Below, piece by piece: positions 30,379 to 40,698 of a stretch of 64,000 bases of DNA. The notes beneath the pieces are model-generated. The model saw only the letters and a program-made list of their open reading frames with translations. It was not told the origin of the DNA and did not search any database. Source of the DNA: Mesostigma viride (Eukaryota > Streptophyta > Mesostigmatophyceae > Mesostigmatales > Mesostigmataceae); assembly GCA_009746045.1 (NCBI GenBank), contig RPFO01001815.1, forward strand, positions 62,001 to 126,000, read 5' to 3'. Each line of letters begins with the position of its first letter. Position 1 is the first letter of the stretch. The translations under genes and the position numbers were made by a program.

Positions 30379-31355
30379 TCAGTTGGCCGGCGTGTAGTCC
30401 TCGTCGAGGCTGAACTCACCACGCTGGAGCAGACGACGTGCTCCCAGAACGAGGCGTTTGTCGTGCATGGAGGCCATGGTGACGACGACCAGGCCCAGAG
30501 GGCCTGGCAGCCGAATGGCACGTTCAATGGCAACACGGTTCTGGAGCTGCAGCTTCCCCAGAAACGCTGGGCCGCGCAGCTCCTCGGCAAGTGAGTGTGC
30601 TGTCTCCTGTGCTGCCGTGCCTTTCGGAATCCTTTGATTACCATATTGCGTTGGCGTTGCTGCACTGCATTCTGGGTGACCGCAGCGGTAGCTGCAGACT
30701 TGGCCGCCTGCTGAACGATGGTGGTCAGCTGCTTGCCGGTGACATCGGCAAACGTGGTAGTTTTGGCAGGGGCTGCCATGGCTTTCTTCAGCTCCAGCAT
30801 CGTCTCCTTCAGGACCTTAATGTCGCCCTGCACGGTCGTAAAAGACTGTGCGAGGTCCTGCAGCGGCACGGTAAGATCGGTCGCGGGGGCTGGCCTGGCG
30901 ATGGGTGTCGCCGGCAGCTCGACAAGTTCAGAGCAGCACGAAATAAGACATGCAAGACGGCAATCCTTGGGCTCCAAAGCATCAATGGTATCCGAAGGAG
31001 CGTCCATAACCTGGCCGGTGCGAGGGTGGCGAATCGGGGCGTTGTGTTCGTAGCGGAGCTGCAGCACGCGTCGCACCTCGGCGTCGCTGAAGCCAAGGAA
31101 GGCAGCGATGTCGTCCAGGCTCAAACGTGCGACTGGCATGTAGAATGAGGAAGAAATGGAGTCCGGCAAGGAGGTTTCAACCGCTATCGGAGTTGCTTCC
31201 GAAGTCGCTGCCGAAGTCTTGGTGCGCTTGTTAGCGGCTTTCTTGGCCGCGGCAATGTCGGTGGCGATTTTGTTTGCAGCAAGTTTGTCCTCGAGAGACT
31301 CGGCAGCAAGAACTGAAGACGATGCGGGGGCCTCCATGGCTACGTTTAATAGCAC
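30379..31355 (-). pseudogene. LINE ORF1: nucleic-acid-binding protein, one frameshift
   Basis: The likely start is the Met of MEAPASSS at 31337 (an upstream Met at 31355 is in frame). The order is a Lys/Ala-rich segment (AAAKKAANKRTKTSAA), a possible helical DNA/RNA-binding segment (LSLDDIAAFLGFSDAEVRR), a coiled-coil (VQGDIKVLKETMLELKKAM) and an RRM-like domain beginning RNMVIKGF. The frame is lost near 30640. The next frame continues the RRM and C-terminal domain to DEDYTPAN and a stop at 30379. The arrangement is that of L1/RTEX ORF1 proteins. The gene lies about 470 bp upstream of ORF2 in the same orientation. Confidence 0.7.
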
Positions 31356-31600
31356 CTAGACGATGGCAGGGGGCGCAGGCGCACGGCTCACGTGCGTGGT
31401 GCCGCCATAACGTGCAGAAAAATAGCGATATCTGCTGGGCAGGCCGCCGGCGATAACTTTCGAAATCCTGGGCGATGGCTGCCAAAAATTAGATCAGCGT
31501 GTTCGTCATCAAAAAGCGAGTCTGTAGCAATTTACCCGACCAAATTTCATGCCCGGAATCAAAAGTTATGAGCATTCTCGGCATCCATAGCTCGGCGCAC

Positions 31601-32878
31601 CGTAAACCGGGTGCTTGCGTAGTTAGAGTCTAGGAGACTATGGATGATGCTGTTGATCATTTTTAGTCGTTACATATTCGAACTAGTTATTTTGGGCCTA
31701 GGTTGAAGTACAACATCTTCTAGGGGCTACGTCACCCACAGTCGTCAGACAGAATCTTTTGAGTGTCGTTTTGAGTCTCTGGAAGGTCGGCGCTCATGTC
31801 GGCGCGCCTGCTTACCAGTGTACCAGCTCGGTGTACCCTAATTTTACCCCGACTAGGTTGTCCCCAGTTAACAAATTAAGAAATTAACAAATTAACGCCG
31901 GCGGACTACCTGCGGACTGCTCTACGTGGAGTCGCCGGGCTACAAGTTGCGTACTTGACCAAACTCAGCTTTGGAGGCCGCCGCACCAATTTTTACTTCT
32001 TTTCGTCACATGGCTTGCGTTGGGTTCATCGACGAGCATCGATGCTCATCGACGGTGCAATCTGACGGCGGAGAATAAGTTCGCCACAGCATAGCGCGAC
32101 GCAAGGGCTAAGATCCGACAACGTGACATGCAAAGCTTTAGACCGCATCGCTAACCGGAAATTCCGTCCAACACCGTCGTACAGTACTGCCAGTCGACCG
32201 CACCTCTGCCTCTTAACCGTCGAATGCGCAATCGATCTAGAAAGTAGAAACGTCTCCGCGACACTTCCGCGATTTCAGTACTTTCCGTCACCCTTGACAG
32301 TTTTCGTACAATACTGCAAATTTACGCCAATAGAAACTCGCCTCCAAACATATATCTCGATAGAGGCATGCGTCTTATTTAATTTCAAGGTACCTCTTAA
32401 TTAATCTCGCCCCCCCGTTGTAACACCGTCCCCCGTTGTAACACCGTCCCCCCGTTGTAACACCGTCCCCCCTTGTAACACCGTCCCCCCCCCCCATAAA
32501 TGCGTCCCCCCCCCGTTGTAACACCGTCCCCCCCACGTACAGTACTTTCAACCGCAGCTCTGCCTTTTAACCGTCGAATGCGCAATCGATCTAGAAAGTA
32601 TCCGCGATTTCAGTACATGCCGTCACCCTTGACAGTTGTCGTACGATACTACAAATTAACGCCAATAGAAACTCGCCTCCAAACATATATCTTGATCTAT
32701 AGAGGCATGCGTCTTATTTAATTTCAAGGTACCTCTTAATTAATCTCGCCCCCCGGCCTCCGCTAATTTGCTAATTTGCTAAATTTGCTAAAAAAGAGCC
32801 AATTTTACCCCGACTCGGTAGCGCACCTAGGTGTAATTGGTCCGAGGACGAAGGTCTCGTCCTCTTGGTTGATGATAT
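31601..32878. other. Spacer with duplicated block and C-rich tandem repeat
   Basis: There is no gene. A roughly 200-bp block at about 32212-32411 recurs at about 32566-32757, including AATGCGCAATCGATCTAGAA, CGCCTCCAAACATATATC and AAGGTACCTCTTAATTAATC. The copies are separated by a short tandem array of CCGTTGTAACACCGTCCCC (32404-32535). A shared phrase AATTTTACCCCGACT occurs near 31840 and 32798 and brackets the region. The nature of the unit is unknown. Confidence 0.6.
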
Positions 32879-34815
32879 TAATTAATTAATTAATTAATTA
32901 ATTAATTAATTAATTATCAACATCACTCCGTTGGTAGTCAATGTAGCACATATCCCTGAGAAGGGGCATATGGCTTTTAATACATCCTAGGCTACTTCAT
33001 GCAAGGGTGGGAATGTAAGCAACACCGGCCTGCTCTAGGTGCCGCGAGGGCACCTGCACCACCATGCTGTCTCAGGTTCAACCCAACGAAGGGGATCCTG
33101 GCACGGGGGAGGAAGATCATCATGGCTATACAAGGGCTAGGGCATGGCTTCTCGACAGAGAGCATCTCTCTGCATGGCATAGCCGGCATGGCTAAATTCT
33201 TAATGCAGCATCCATGGGGGTCCCATTATAGGCATGGCTTGGCTAAATTCTGAAGGCAACATCCATGGGGGCCATTATGGGCGCACATGCGCGTGGGCCA
33301 CATGCTAGGCTAAGCCTTACTAATCTACACTACTGGTATATATAGTCCTAGTCTGAGGTGGCAGGAGGGGGCTGCCAGGGCTTGTGGTCAACGTGGATGA
33401 CCGCCCCCCTCCAGTATACCGGCTTCAGTCCCCCTTGCGCTCTGCCGGAGCTGAAGGTAGGTCGGCCATAGCTCGCGTCGCCGCTGTTGCTGGGCCAGGG
33501 TCAAGTCGTGGTCCAGCGTGAAGCGAGTCTCCGAGAGCTTCTTGCGGCATTTAAGGAACGACAGCTTGTCCGCCATATGTACTTAAAGGTGAGGAGCACG
33601 GGGGCCGGGCCAGCCTTCCCCCGCGCGCGGGGGAGGCGGACAGCCGACATGTCCAGCTCACCATTGAGTAACATGGGGGCAAGAATGGCGCGCTTAAATG
33701 CCTCAAGAAGGCTCGTGGAGGTCTCACCTGCCGGCTGGTCGAAGTGCTTGACGATGACATTGTGGCTGCGCCGGGCGATGTCGGCTTCCTCGCGAAGGTC
33801 GAGGGCTTGTTGCTTGAGTTGTGCCGAGATGGTGGAGGAGTGGTGGAGGTGGTGTGCTGCTTAATTAAGCAAGTCCGCCCAGGTGGAGGGAGCATCGCCA
33901 GCCGGGCCAGCAGGCGCCGGCTGGGCGGCGATGTCCTTCACCGCCTGGGCGGTGAGGCCGGCGGTGTCATGCAAGCTCTCAAGGGCGTTGGCGGTGGCTT
34001 GAAGGCGGTGGTCGAGGTCGAGGAGCTGGGCTTTGATGTCGGCAGTGGAGGCGGAAATGGCAGTGGAGGTGGAGGCGGCGGCGGTGGAAATGTGAGGAAG
34101 TTCAGCAGTCAGCGTGCCGCCGATTGCTGCTATGTCGGCAGCAAGGGGGGTCACGTGCTGCTGAAAGGCTTCCGTGAGGATGGAACGGAGTGCGGGGGCG
34201 GAGATGGATGGAGCCCAAATCTCGCCGTCAGACTTTTGGAGAAGAGAGTTGAGGACGGCGTGCTGGAGTTGGGGGCGGGGACACCCGAACATCTGGCTGA
34301 TGTTGTGCCAGCGTCGGCCGTCGGTGACGAGGAGGCGTCCAGTGGCGTGGAGATGGAGGCACAGGTCGTAAAGCGAGGCGTAGTCCCCGAAGAAGATGCA
34401 GTGCAGAGCATCGTGCGGGGAAATGGTGGTCCAGTCGTAATCATCGACCTGGAAAGGTTGGAGCCGACAGCGCGGTTCCGAGAAGCGTGGCCCTCCAGTT
34501 TTGTCGGCGGGGCGGGCGCGTTTTGGGTCAGGCGATGCCGATGGCGAGGCATTGAGGCCGGGAGGGTGCTGGGCGACCACCAGTGCACGACTAGTGTCAC
34601 CGCTGCCTGCCGGATCTGGCGAAGCGGCAGCCTCAGCTGCCGCATTGTCAAAGGCGAGCGCATCCGCCAAACTGCGTTGCGTCGACGGGCGTTTGCTCGT
34701 CATATATTGCGTCGTAGATTCGGAAAATTATATCAGCATGTGCGTCTTAGAAAGACGCGTCGATTGTGATATTCACGACTAAATTCGGTGCTCAAACGTG
34801 AAAGTTATGAGCTCC
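32879..34815 (-). mobile_element. ORF1-only non-LTR element, copy D
   Basis: In minus orientation: a 5' leader (34815-34704) that matches the leaders of LINE copies A and J, an ORF1-like gene (34703-33348), about 400 bp of 3' UTR matching copy C, a stem-loop (32925-32938, one mismatch) and a (TTAA)n tail at 32879-32916. No endonuclease or RT is present. It looks complete end to end, so the lack of ORF2 is not simply 5' truncation. Confidence 0.75.
33348..34703 (-). pseudogene. ORF1-like gene of copy D, at least three frame breaks
   Basis: The first frame starts MTSKRPSTQRSLADALAFDN (34703) and runs 280 codons with PDPKRARPADKTGG, an FGDYASLYDLCLHLHATGR segment and IAAIGGTLTAELP, all alignable with copy C. 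It ends at a TAA created by a 4-base TTAA duplication (plus-strand CTTAATTAAG near 33861-33870; copy C has CTTAAG). The downstream frames continue the coiled-coil (LREEADIARRS), RRM (RLPRARGKAGPAPVLLTF) and C-terminal domain (LTLAQQQRRRELWP, VYWRGAVIHV). The original protein was about 450 residues. The role would be RNA coating. Confidence 0.7.
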
Positions 34816-35673
34816 GACAGCCATGGCTACCTCGTGGCTCGTTTAATTATTCGTTGATGATATGTACATATGTGCGTTAACCCGTGTTTTACTTTTTAGG
34901 ACGCGATATATCGCGTTGTAAGCTTTTTGTAGAACACGTATTGCGCATCATTAAAAAAAAAATCCATGGACATGTTCATGCTCTCGATCAGGAAAGCCCA
35001 TGATTCACAGTTTTTTTGGAGCTACTGGACCTACCAGATACTTATTCAGTGAAGAGATATGATGGTTTGAGCACAGGGGGTCTGGTCATGAATGCGATTT
35101 CATGACCCTAGGTGAGAACTCATGCACATATGGTTATTCACAAATGGTTCCGTAAAGAAATCTGGCATTTTGCGTGAGCTATGAGCAACATATGTAGACG
35201 CACTAGATCGTGTGCATGGGTGGCCAGTGCTTAGAACCAGAACTGGTTCCTCTATCTCCATACCGCTCTCCTCCGGATGGACAGGATTGCCCCCTGCATT
35301 CGTTGATGTCTCCGCGTGGCTCGGCCGCTCTCCGGTCGCCACATCCTACCTCCGGGCGGCTATTGATGCCGGAGCTGCTGCCGCTGTGGCCGAGCGCGAC
35401 CTAGTTTGCCGCCTATGAAGTGAGACAACTATGGCAATGTGGGGCCCCACCGGGTCATCCCCTTTGTCGATCCTTGAGGAGCGGCCATGGGCCCCACGAC
35501 GGCGGAGTTTTTTCACGAGAGTTGCCAGCGGCGAGAAGACCGCCTCGACCACGAGGGTCAGACTGCCCCGTGCATGGTCTGCCCGGACATGTTCTGCCCA
35601 ACACTATTTCTTCCAAGTTTGTAGTCAGAATGAGCTCAAACTTTGTGGGATTGTGTTTGCCTATGTCTAGTAT
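34816..35673. other. Spacer, no gene recognised
   Basis: Mostly AT-rich. A short open stretch near 35490-35600 reads FFHESCQRREDRLDHEGQ then CMVCPDMFC. It is Cys/His-rich but too short to assign. 35622-35661 shares a 22-base identity (GTCAGAATGAGCTCAAACTT plus TG) with the interior of the TTAA transposon near 63126, suggesting a transposon remnant. Confidence 0.35.
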
Positions 35674-35883
35674 TTGTTGGACTGCTATTCAGACAAGAAG
35701 AGGCGGGCAGAAGATTGTCCAGGCTCACACGCCAGCCCCTGTGGGCAAGCCCCCTCCCCCCAAGCGGAGGGGGCGTTTTGCTGAGTAGTGTAGTTAGGAT
35801 TTTCTAGACTAGATAGCTTAGAGTTAGGTTAGTTCGATTACGCGGCTTCGCCCACCTCCATCCATCCAGCAAGGAATATGTGC
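35674..35883 (+). mobile_element. 3' fragment of a LINE-A copy
   Basis: It carries the last codons of ORF2 (AHTPAPVGKPPPPKRRGRF then a stop), the conserved 3' UTR (TTTCTAGACTAGATAGCTTA...ATTACGCGGCTTCGCCC) and the start of the terminal motif (ATGTGCTAC). It stops there, without its stem-loop or tail, and continues directly into LINE B. Confidence 0.75.
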
Positions 35884-35889
35884 TACCCT

Positions 35890-37283
35890 CAAGCTTCTTA
35901 TGCGGCTCATCTTGAACCGCCTGCGCACGGCCCTGGACGGTCACCTCAGCGAGACTCAGCACGGCTTCCGTTCAGGTCGCAACACAGTACAAGCGCTCTT
36001 TGCTGCTCGCCGACTGGTGGAGGAACTGTGCACAACGCCTTCAGCCTGGTGAGTCCCCTTTGCACCTTGTGCTGGTGGACTTCATCAAAGCCTTCGATTC
36101 GGTTTTCTGGCCTGCGCTTTGGGACATCCTCGAGCTGTTCCGGATCCCCCGCCCCCTTATTGCTGTCATCCACAACCTGTATGAAGGGTCCACCACTTCA
36201 GTGCGCACTTTTTACGGGACCACGCCACCATGCCCTTTACAGAAGGGTGTGTGGCAGGGCGCTGCGTGCTGTCGCCCTACCTGTTCATTATTGTGGTCGA
36301 ATACGTAATGATTCAGGCGCGCAAGCGATTTGCCCGCATCGTGGGTAGGGAACCAGGGGTGCAGGTTGCTAACAAATTCTGGCATGGCGGAGCGGACTCG
36401 GAGATTCGGCTGGCAGACATCATCTACGCAGACGACACCACCCTCTTCGAGGACACTGGGCACGTGCAGACATGGCTTGACTGCCTGGCTATCGAGGCCC
36501 GTGCAGTGGGGCTTGAGGTCAGCAAGAAGACAGAGGCCCTGGCGGTTGGGCTCACCCACTCACCGCCACCCCTCTATCTCCTCGACGGCTCTCGAGTCCT
36601 GTATCGGGACCGCGTCAAGCTGCTGGGCAGCCTGCTCCCCAGCTGCGAGGTTGATGTGGACCATCGCATCTCCCTCGCCTGGCACGCTTTACGCCAGTAC
36701 CGGGCCCTGTGGCGCAAGCCCCTGGGCAAGATCGAGAAACAGGACCTGTTCAAGGTCCTCGTCCTTCCTGTTGTCACGTATGTATGGGGCCGAGACGTGG
36801 ACCCTCACCGCCGACCTGGCCCGCAAGCTGGACGGCGCGGTCACCAACATGCTGCGTTCCATTTTCAGAGTAGGATATGCTGCTCATGTCCGCCATGAGG
36901 ACCTGTACCAGGGCATGCCATATATCACCAGCACCATTAAGCAGCGGCGCCTGCAGCTAGTAGGGCACCTAGCTCGCACCAACCAGGTAGACACCTCACG
37001 TGGCCCCCCCGCAGGACTGCGACCAGCTCAGCCTGGCTGGCACCTCCTGACGTGGGCCGGGCATCCTGATGTTAGACGCCGCAAGGCCCGCACCTTCAAA
37101 GAACAGCTACTAGTAGAGGACATGGGGGGCCTCGGCCTCTCTGTGATTTGGAAGAAGATGATGGACAAGGCCAAGTGGGCCCAGGTCATAGAGGACAACG
37201 AGCCCCCCCCTGTGGGGAAGCGCCCGCGTGTGCAAACCCGTGGGAGGCACGCCAGTGCTGTCATAGATAGATGTCCTAGTTAG
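35890..37283 (+). pseudogene. LINE B reverse transcriptase, frameshifted
   Basis: RT motifs spread over three frames: LVDFIKAFDSVFWPALWDI (frame from 36000), CVLSPYLFIIVVEYVM and IIYADDTTLFEDTGHVQTWL (frame from 36230), then AETWTLTADLARKLDGAVTN, GHLARTNQVDTSRGP and a stop at 37283 (frame from 36330). Frame changes lie near 36240 and 36780. The first part of the RT and the endonuclease are absent. The relation to copy A is obvious at YADDTTL, ARAVGLE and GHLARTxQVDT, but most other residues differ, so this is a separate family. Confidence 0.75.
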
Positions 37284-37380
37284 TAATGCTGTTAGATAGA
37301 TGTCGTAGGTAGCTGATGTAGATAGACCGGTAGGACTGTTTGCACCCACCCATCCATCTATCGGGGTTAATGCTCCGTGA

Positions 37381-37394
37381 CTCCCCAACGGGAG
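37381..37394 (+). other. LINE-type 3' stem-loop, copy B
   Basis: CTCCC-CAAC-GGGAG: a 5-bp perfect stem and CAAC loop, about 6 bases before the AT-rich tail. Confidence 0.75.
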
Positions 37395-37421
37395 CACGAG
37401 TCTAATAAATAAATTAATTAA

Positions 37422-37522
37422 TTAATATGTGCTACATGATCTCCCAACGGTGTCATTAATTAATTAATTAATTAATTAATTAATTAAAATTAATTAATTA
37501 ATTAAATAATTAAATAATTATG
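37422..37522. repeat. (TTAA)n tract carrying a minimal LINE-A 3' end
   Basis: Runs of ATTAATTA interrupted at about 37427-37456 by ATGTGCTACATGATCTCCCA then ACGGTGTCAT. This is only the last 30 or so bases of an A-type LINE and its stem-loop. It reads as an extremely 5'-truncated LINE-A insertion inside the tail of LINE B. Confidence 0.7.
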
Positions 37523-37684
37523 AACATACAGCATAAACCGCGAAATTCAAAATTGACATGCTACTGTATGGCGGACGTAACTGAACGACGATAACTATCA
37601 CGTTTGGTCACCGAATTAGGTCGGATTTGTCACGATCGAATCGCCATTCCACGACACATCGACCGAGCTCGGTCTTGAGGATGG

Positions 37685-39286
37685 TTGCCTAGAAATCAGG
37701 GCGCAAAGAATTACTGCCTGCTGCCGCCCGTGCAGGCGACGCCCGCCCCGCAGGCGCCAGCCATAGGAGAAGGAACGGGCAACTCTCAGGCTATGGAGTC
37801 TGCCGCCAAGAAACATGGGCCTAAATCCCCCCGTGGCCACACTGGCACAGGGCTCCCGGGCCCTGTTATTCGCAGCCCCTGCCGCCTCGCGGGGCACACC
37901 GCTACTGAAGTCCGCAATGCACCCTTCGACGCTGCGGCATTTGCTAACGGCACAGCTAATGTGCAAACCCTTCTGACCTTGTCTACGCTGGACCTCGTGG
38001 CTCTGCTCACCGAGATTATTATGCAACAAGGCCGGCCCCTACTCTGGCCTCACCCACCGCCTGGGCTCACTGCCATTACCCCGGTTACCGACCCCAAGGA
38101 CTTGACCTCTATCAAGAAAAGTGAGTTGGGCGTCGTTGCCACGACGACGCTGCTGGGAAATTCGGAACTGCTGCCAGTATCCGGATCGGCTGCAGCAGCA
38201 GCCCTTGCCGGTACGGTCGCGAAGATTGCCACGGAGCTGATAAATTCTGATCTCGCAGGCCACTTGGCTGCGGCGATCGAGGGCAACGTGGCGGACAAGG
38301 TGGCGGCCCAGGTCGCCGGCACGCTGACGGAGGCGGTCGCCGGCACCCTAGCGGTGCAGGTGGCCGGCAATTTAGCGGTCGACAACGTGGACGGGCGCAG
38401 GTGGCGAAGTTGGCCCCGTCCTACGCGACTATGGCCAGCACCGGCAGCCATCCAAGAGACAGCCACTAGCACTGCTCAGGCGGTCTCTAGGAGTCACCTT
38501 CGCCGACCGGGACAACAAAGAGCGGCGCGGCCGCTCCATAATTATTCGTAATGTGGCAGCCCTCCCCCAGGAGACGGGGCTGAGCCTCCGCCTCAAGGTG
38601 GAGAAGGAAATCGTCACCAACTTCCGCCTAGAGGACAGTGTCACAATTGACACCGTCCGCGGCCTAGACCGGGGCGCGCGGACGCGCCGGTGGCGCTCGT
38701 GCTTACGCGCCCCATCGGCAAGCACTAGACACTCCCGGCCAGTTATAGGCTCGAAACACACGCCCTGATCAAGCATGCTGTTTCCGGCCCCACCGTCTAG
38801 GTCATCTAGTCGCTCTACACGTAAGCCAGCCATAATTTCAATGCACAAGGATACACATTTCCATCACCATTCATGCATCTTCATCATCCTGAACGACTCG
38901 AACACGCGGACAAGATAACGGCAGGCTCGAGCTAGTAACCATGGTCCGGATTCTCCCGATTTCTGGCCTGCGCTGGTTGTCTCCTTGATATCCTCCAACA
39001 CCACACTAAGCTACCACGAGGCTTGGGTTGGAGTCTCGACGACGATCTGACCCCGGCGCAGCTTCGCGCCCGCAGGGACCGGCTGGCACAAGAGGACGCG
39101 AAGAAGGCCCTCGCTGACCGCACGAAGAAGGTGCGGCTGCGGTGGAAGGGGCGACACATGGCACATGGAGGTTACCTCGCGGGAGGTTACCTCGTCGAGC
39201 CGGGGAGACGCGCGGGGGGGTTACTAGGGAGTAGGCCCTCCCCGCCCCCTCACACCGCTGAGCAGCTAGTAACCGCGGGGGGTTAG
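37685..39286 (+). pseudogene. LINE J ORF1-like gene, several frame breaks
   Basis: The first frame (37685-38551) is Ala/Pro-rich, then has a regular helical stretch of repeated VA-GTL/VAGNL units (about residues 185-235) likely to form a coiled-coil or amphipathic helix. A shifted frame continues an RRM-like domain (RRGRSIIIRNVAALPQETG, LRLKVEKEIVTNFRLED, then VALVLTRPIGKH) to a stop near 38728. A further stretch at 39023-39286 reads WSLDDDLTPAQLRARRDRLA and RLRWKGRHMA, the same C-terminal motif found in copies C, D and G. About 280 bp separates the two and may be an insertion. Confidence 0.55.
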
Positions 39287-39529
39287 CTAGAACCCACCCC
39301 CCACACCCGTCGATCGTCCGATGGCCGAGCGTGTCTTGGATAGTCCAATATCTCACGGACGACGCAACTGACGGAGTCAAAGCCGCGACCTTCATCGCCA
39401 ACTTCGAAACTGAAGGAGCGCCTGCTGGCTTTCGCAACCCGGCACTCCCAACGGTATGCTGCATTCTTTGACCCCAAGACCAGGCGAGCAAGTCGCGCCG
39501 CCCGCCTGGAGGGTGCCCTATGATGCGCG

Positions 39530-40205
39530 TTGAAAAGTACTATGTTATCTCACGCCGCACACACGTCCCCGCCAGCCTCGATCCCCCCAACCCCCTGCCG
39601 ACACCGCGGGTCCCCGGCGCCCCCTGCTGGGCCAACGCCGGCACCACTCGCTGCGCATCACTACCCGTACAATGTCCCCACCCTGCCTGGGGGAGATCAT
39701 GCCCCCCCGCGGGCCAACGAGCTTGTCCACTACTGCCGCCTCTATGGCATCAGTGATGTGCTTGGGGTCCAAGAGCATCGACGCTCCTTTGAGGGCCCCG
39801 TTCAGCGTGTCGCCCTCGCACTACAATGGCAACTGCTGTGCGGCCCGGCGCATGGCACCGGGTCAGGGAGGCCCACGGTGGGCCTGCTGTGCTCCCCCAC
39901 CGCTGCCGCCCAGCTCGTGGACCACAAACTTTGCTCTAATCGGATCCTTCAGTGCACTTTCCACTCCCTTGAAGGACGGACCCCCATTACGCTCTCGGTA
40001 ATTGTCGGATATGCCCCACATGCTGGGCACCCGGCCGAGGACCGCGCAGCGTAACTTCTTCAACCAGTTGCTCGACATAGAGAAACAGATCCCACGTCAA
40101 TACATCGTTGCCATCTTGGTGGATGCCAACGCGACCCTGCCCGTGGGCCGCGGGGGCTGCATGTATGCGCCTAACCGATAGCAATGCCAACACCCCCCTT
40201 AGTAC
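39530..40205 (+). pseudogene. LINE J endonuclease fragment
   Basis: The frame from 39530 carries YGISDVLGVQEHRRSFE (catalytic Glu region), VGLLCSPTAAAQLV and TFHSLEGRTPITLSVIVGYA. A shifted frame from about 40048 continues RNFFNQLLDIEKQ, ILVDANATLPVGRGG and MYAPNR before a stop. Each block aligns with the endonuclease of copy A (GVQEHRR, LLCSPLAVASL, VGYAPHSG, LLDANATLPVG). The SDH end is missing. Confidence 0.7.
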
Positions 40206-40698
40206 TTGAGCACTGATGCCTTATCGGTTAGCACCGCGCCGCTGAGCTCCTTGCGGCCTGGCCAGCTGCAAGGGTTCAATAGCAATCAGTGGCGGCTGCG
40301 GACTCAGCCTCCCACAATCGGTTCCCCAAACAACAAAAATCCCGTCTCCATCGCCGGCGTGCTAGCCAGCGGTGAAGGGCATTCAACGTACTGATGATAA
40401 ACTGCCTTTATTAGAAGGCTAGGGCCAACTGATTTGTGTAAATGGTCGATAATGCATTATATATGTCTCCAACCCCGACGTGCACTGTACCCCCCTGGGG
40501 GCGGGGTGCTATTTATAGCACCTGTGGGGCATGCATACATATATGAACCACATGTCCCCAGTGTTATTTAATATATATAAGCATGCTTCCTTCCAAGGGT
40601 GGGCCAGAAATTATTATTTGGCTAGATATACTCTCGTACTTACAAAGATACCCCAACTCAGTCCGTTCTGGTGGTTCCAGTTCAGACAGTTGAAGGGT
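40206..40698. other. Spacer between LINE J and LINE E, nothing coding
   Basis: No gene. It contains a perfect 7-bp hairpin GGTGCTA-TTTA-TAGCACC at about 40507-40524. It may be a remnant of an element inserted into LINE J. Confidence 0.35.

Larger units (their letters stand above)
26500..31600 (-). mobile_element. LINE copy A, nearly full length (ORF1 + APE endonuclease/RT)
   Basis: In minus orientation: 5' leader about 31600-31356, ORF1 31355-30379, ORF2 29913-26628, then a short 3' UTR ending in a stem-loop (26527-26540) and an AT tail (TTAAATTATAA, 26513-26523). The APE-type endonuclease, RT with FVDYIKAFDTV and YADDTTL, and a C-terminal GHLAR region resemble RTE/RTEX-like LINEs (by motif; an L1-like placement is possible). 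The + strand copies at 40.7, 43.3, 45.2 and 46.0 kb and the fragment at 35.7 kb belong to the same family. Confidence 0.85.
35884..37430 (+). mobile_element. LINE copy B: 5'-truncated second RT family
   Basis: RT-to-tail part of a LINE family clearly diverged from copy A in protein sequence. The 3' end is CCGTGACTCCCCAACGGGAG at about 37375-37394, followed by CACGAGTCTAATAAAT and (ATTA)n. The stem-loop at 37381-37394 is a perfect CTCCC-CAAC-GGGAG. Confidence 0.8.
37590..40205 (+). mobile_element. LINE copy J: leader, ORF1 and partial endonuclease
   Basis: It starts with the leader shared with copies A and D (ATAACTATCACGTTTGGTCA near 37590), then an ORF1, then an APE endonuclease fragment. 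It ends abruptly at 40205 without RT or 3' end. The coding sequence differs from copies A and B, so it is a third family or a B-type 5' half. Confidence 0.65.

Noticed and set aside
32408-32535. CRISPR-like short regular repeats
   Set aside because: The C-rich units are directly tandem with no unique spacers, and the sequence is eukaryotic. It is a minisatellite.
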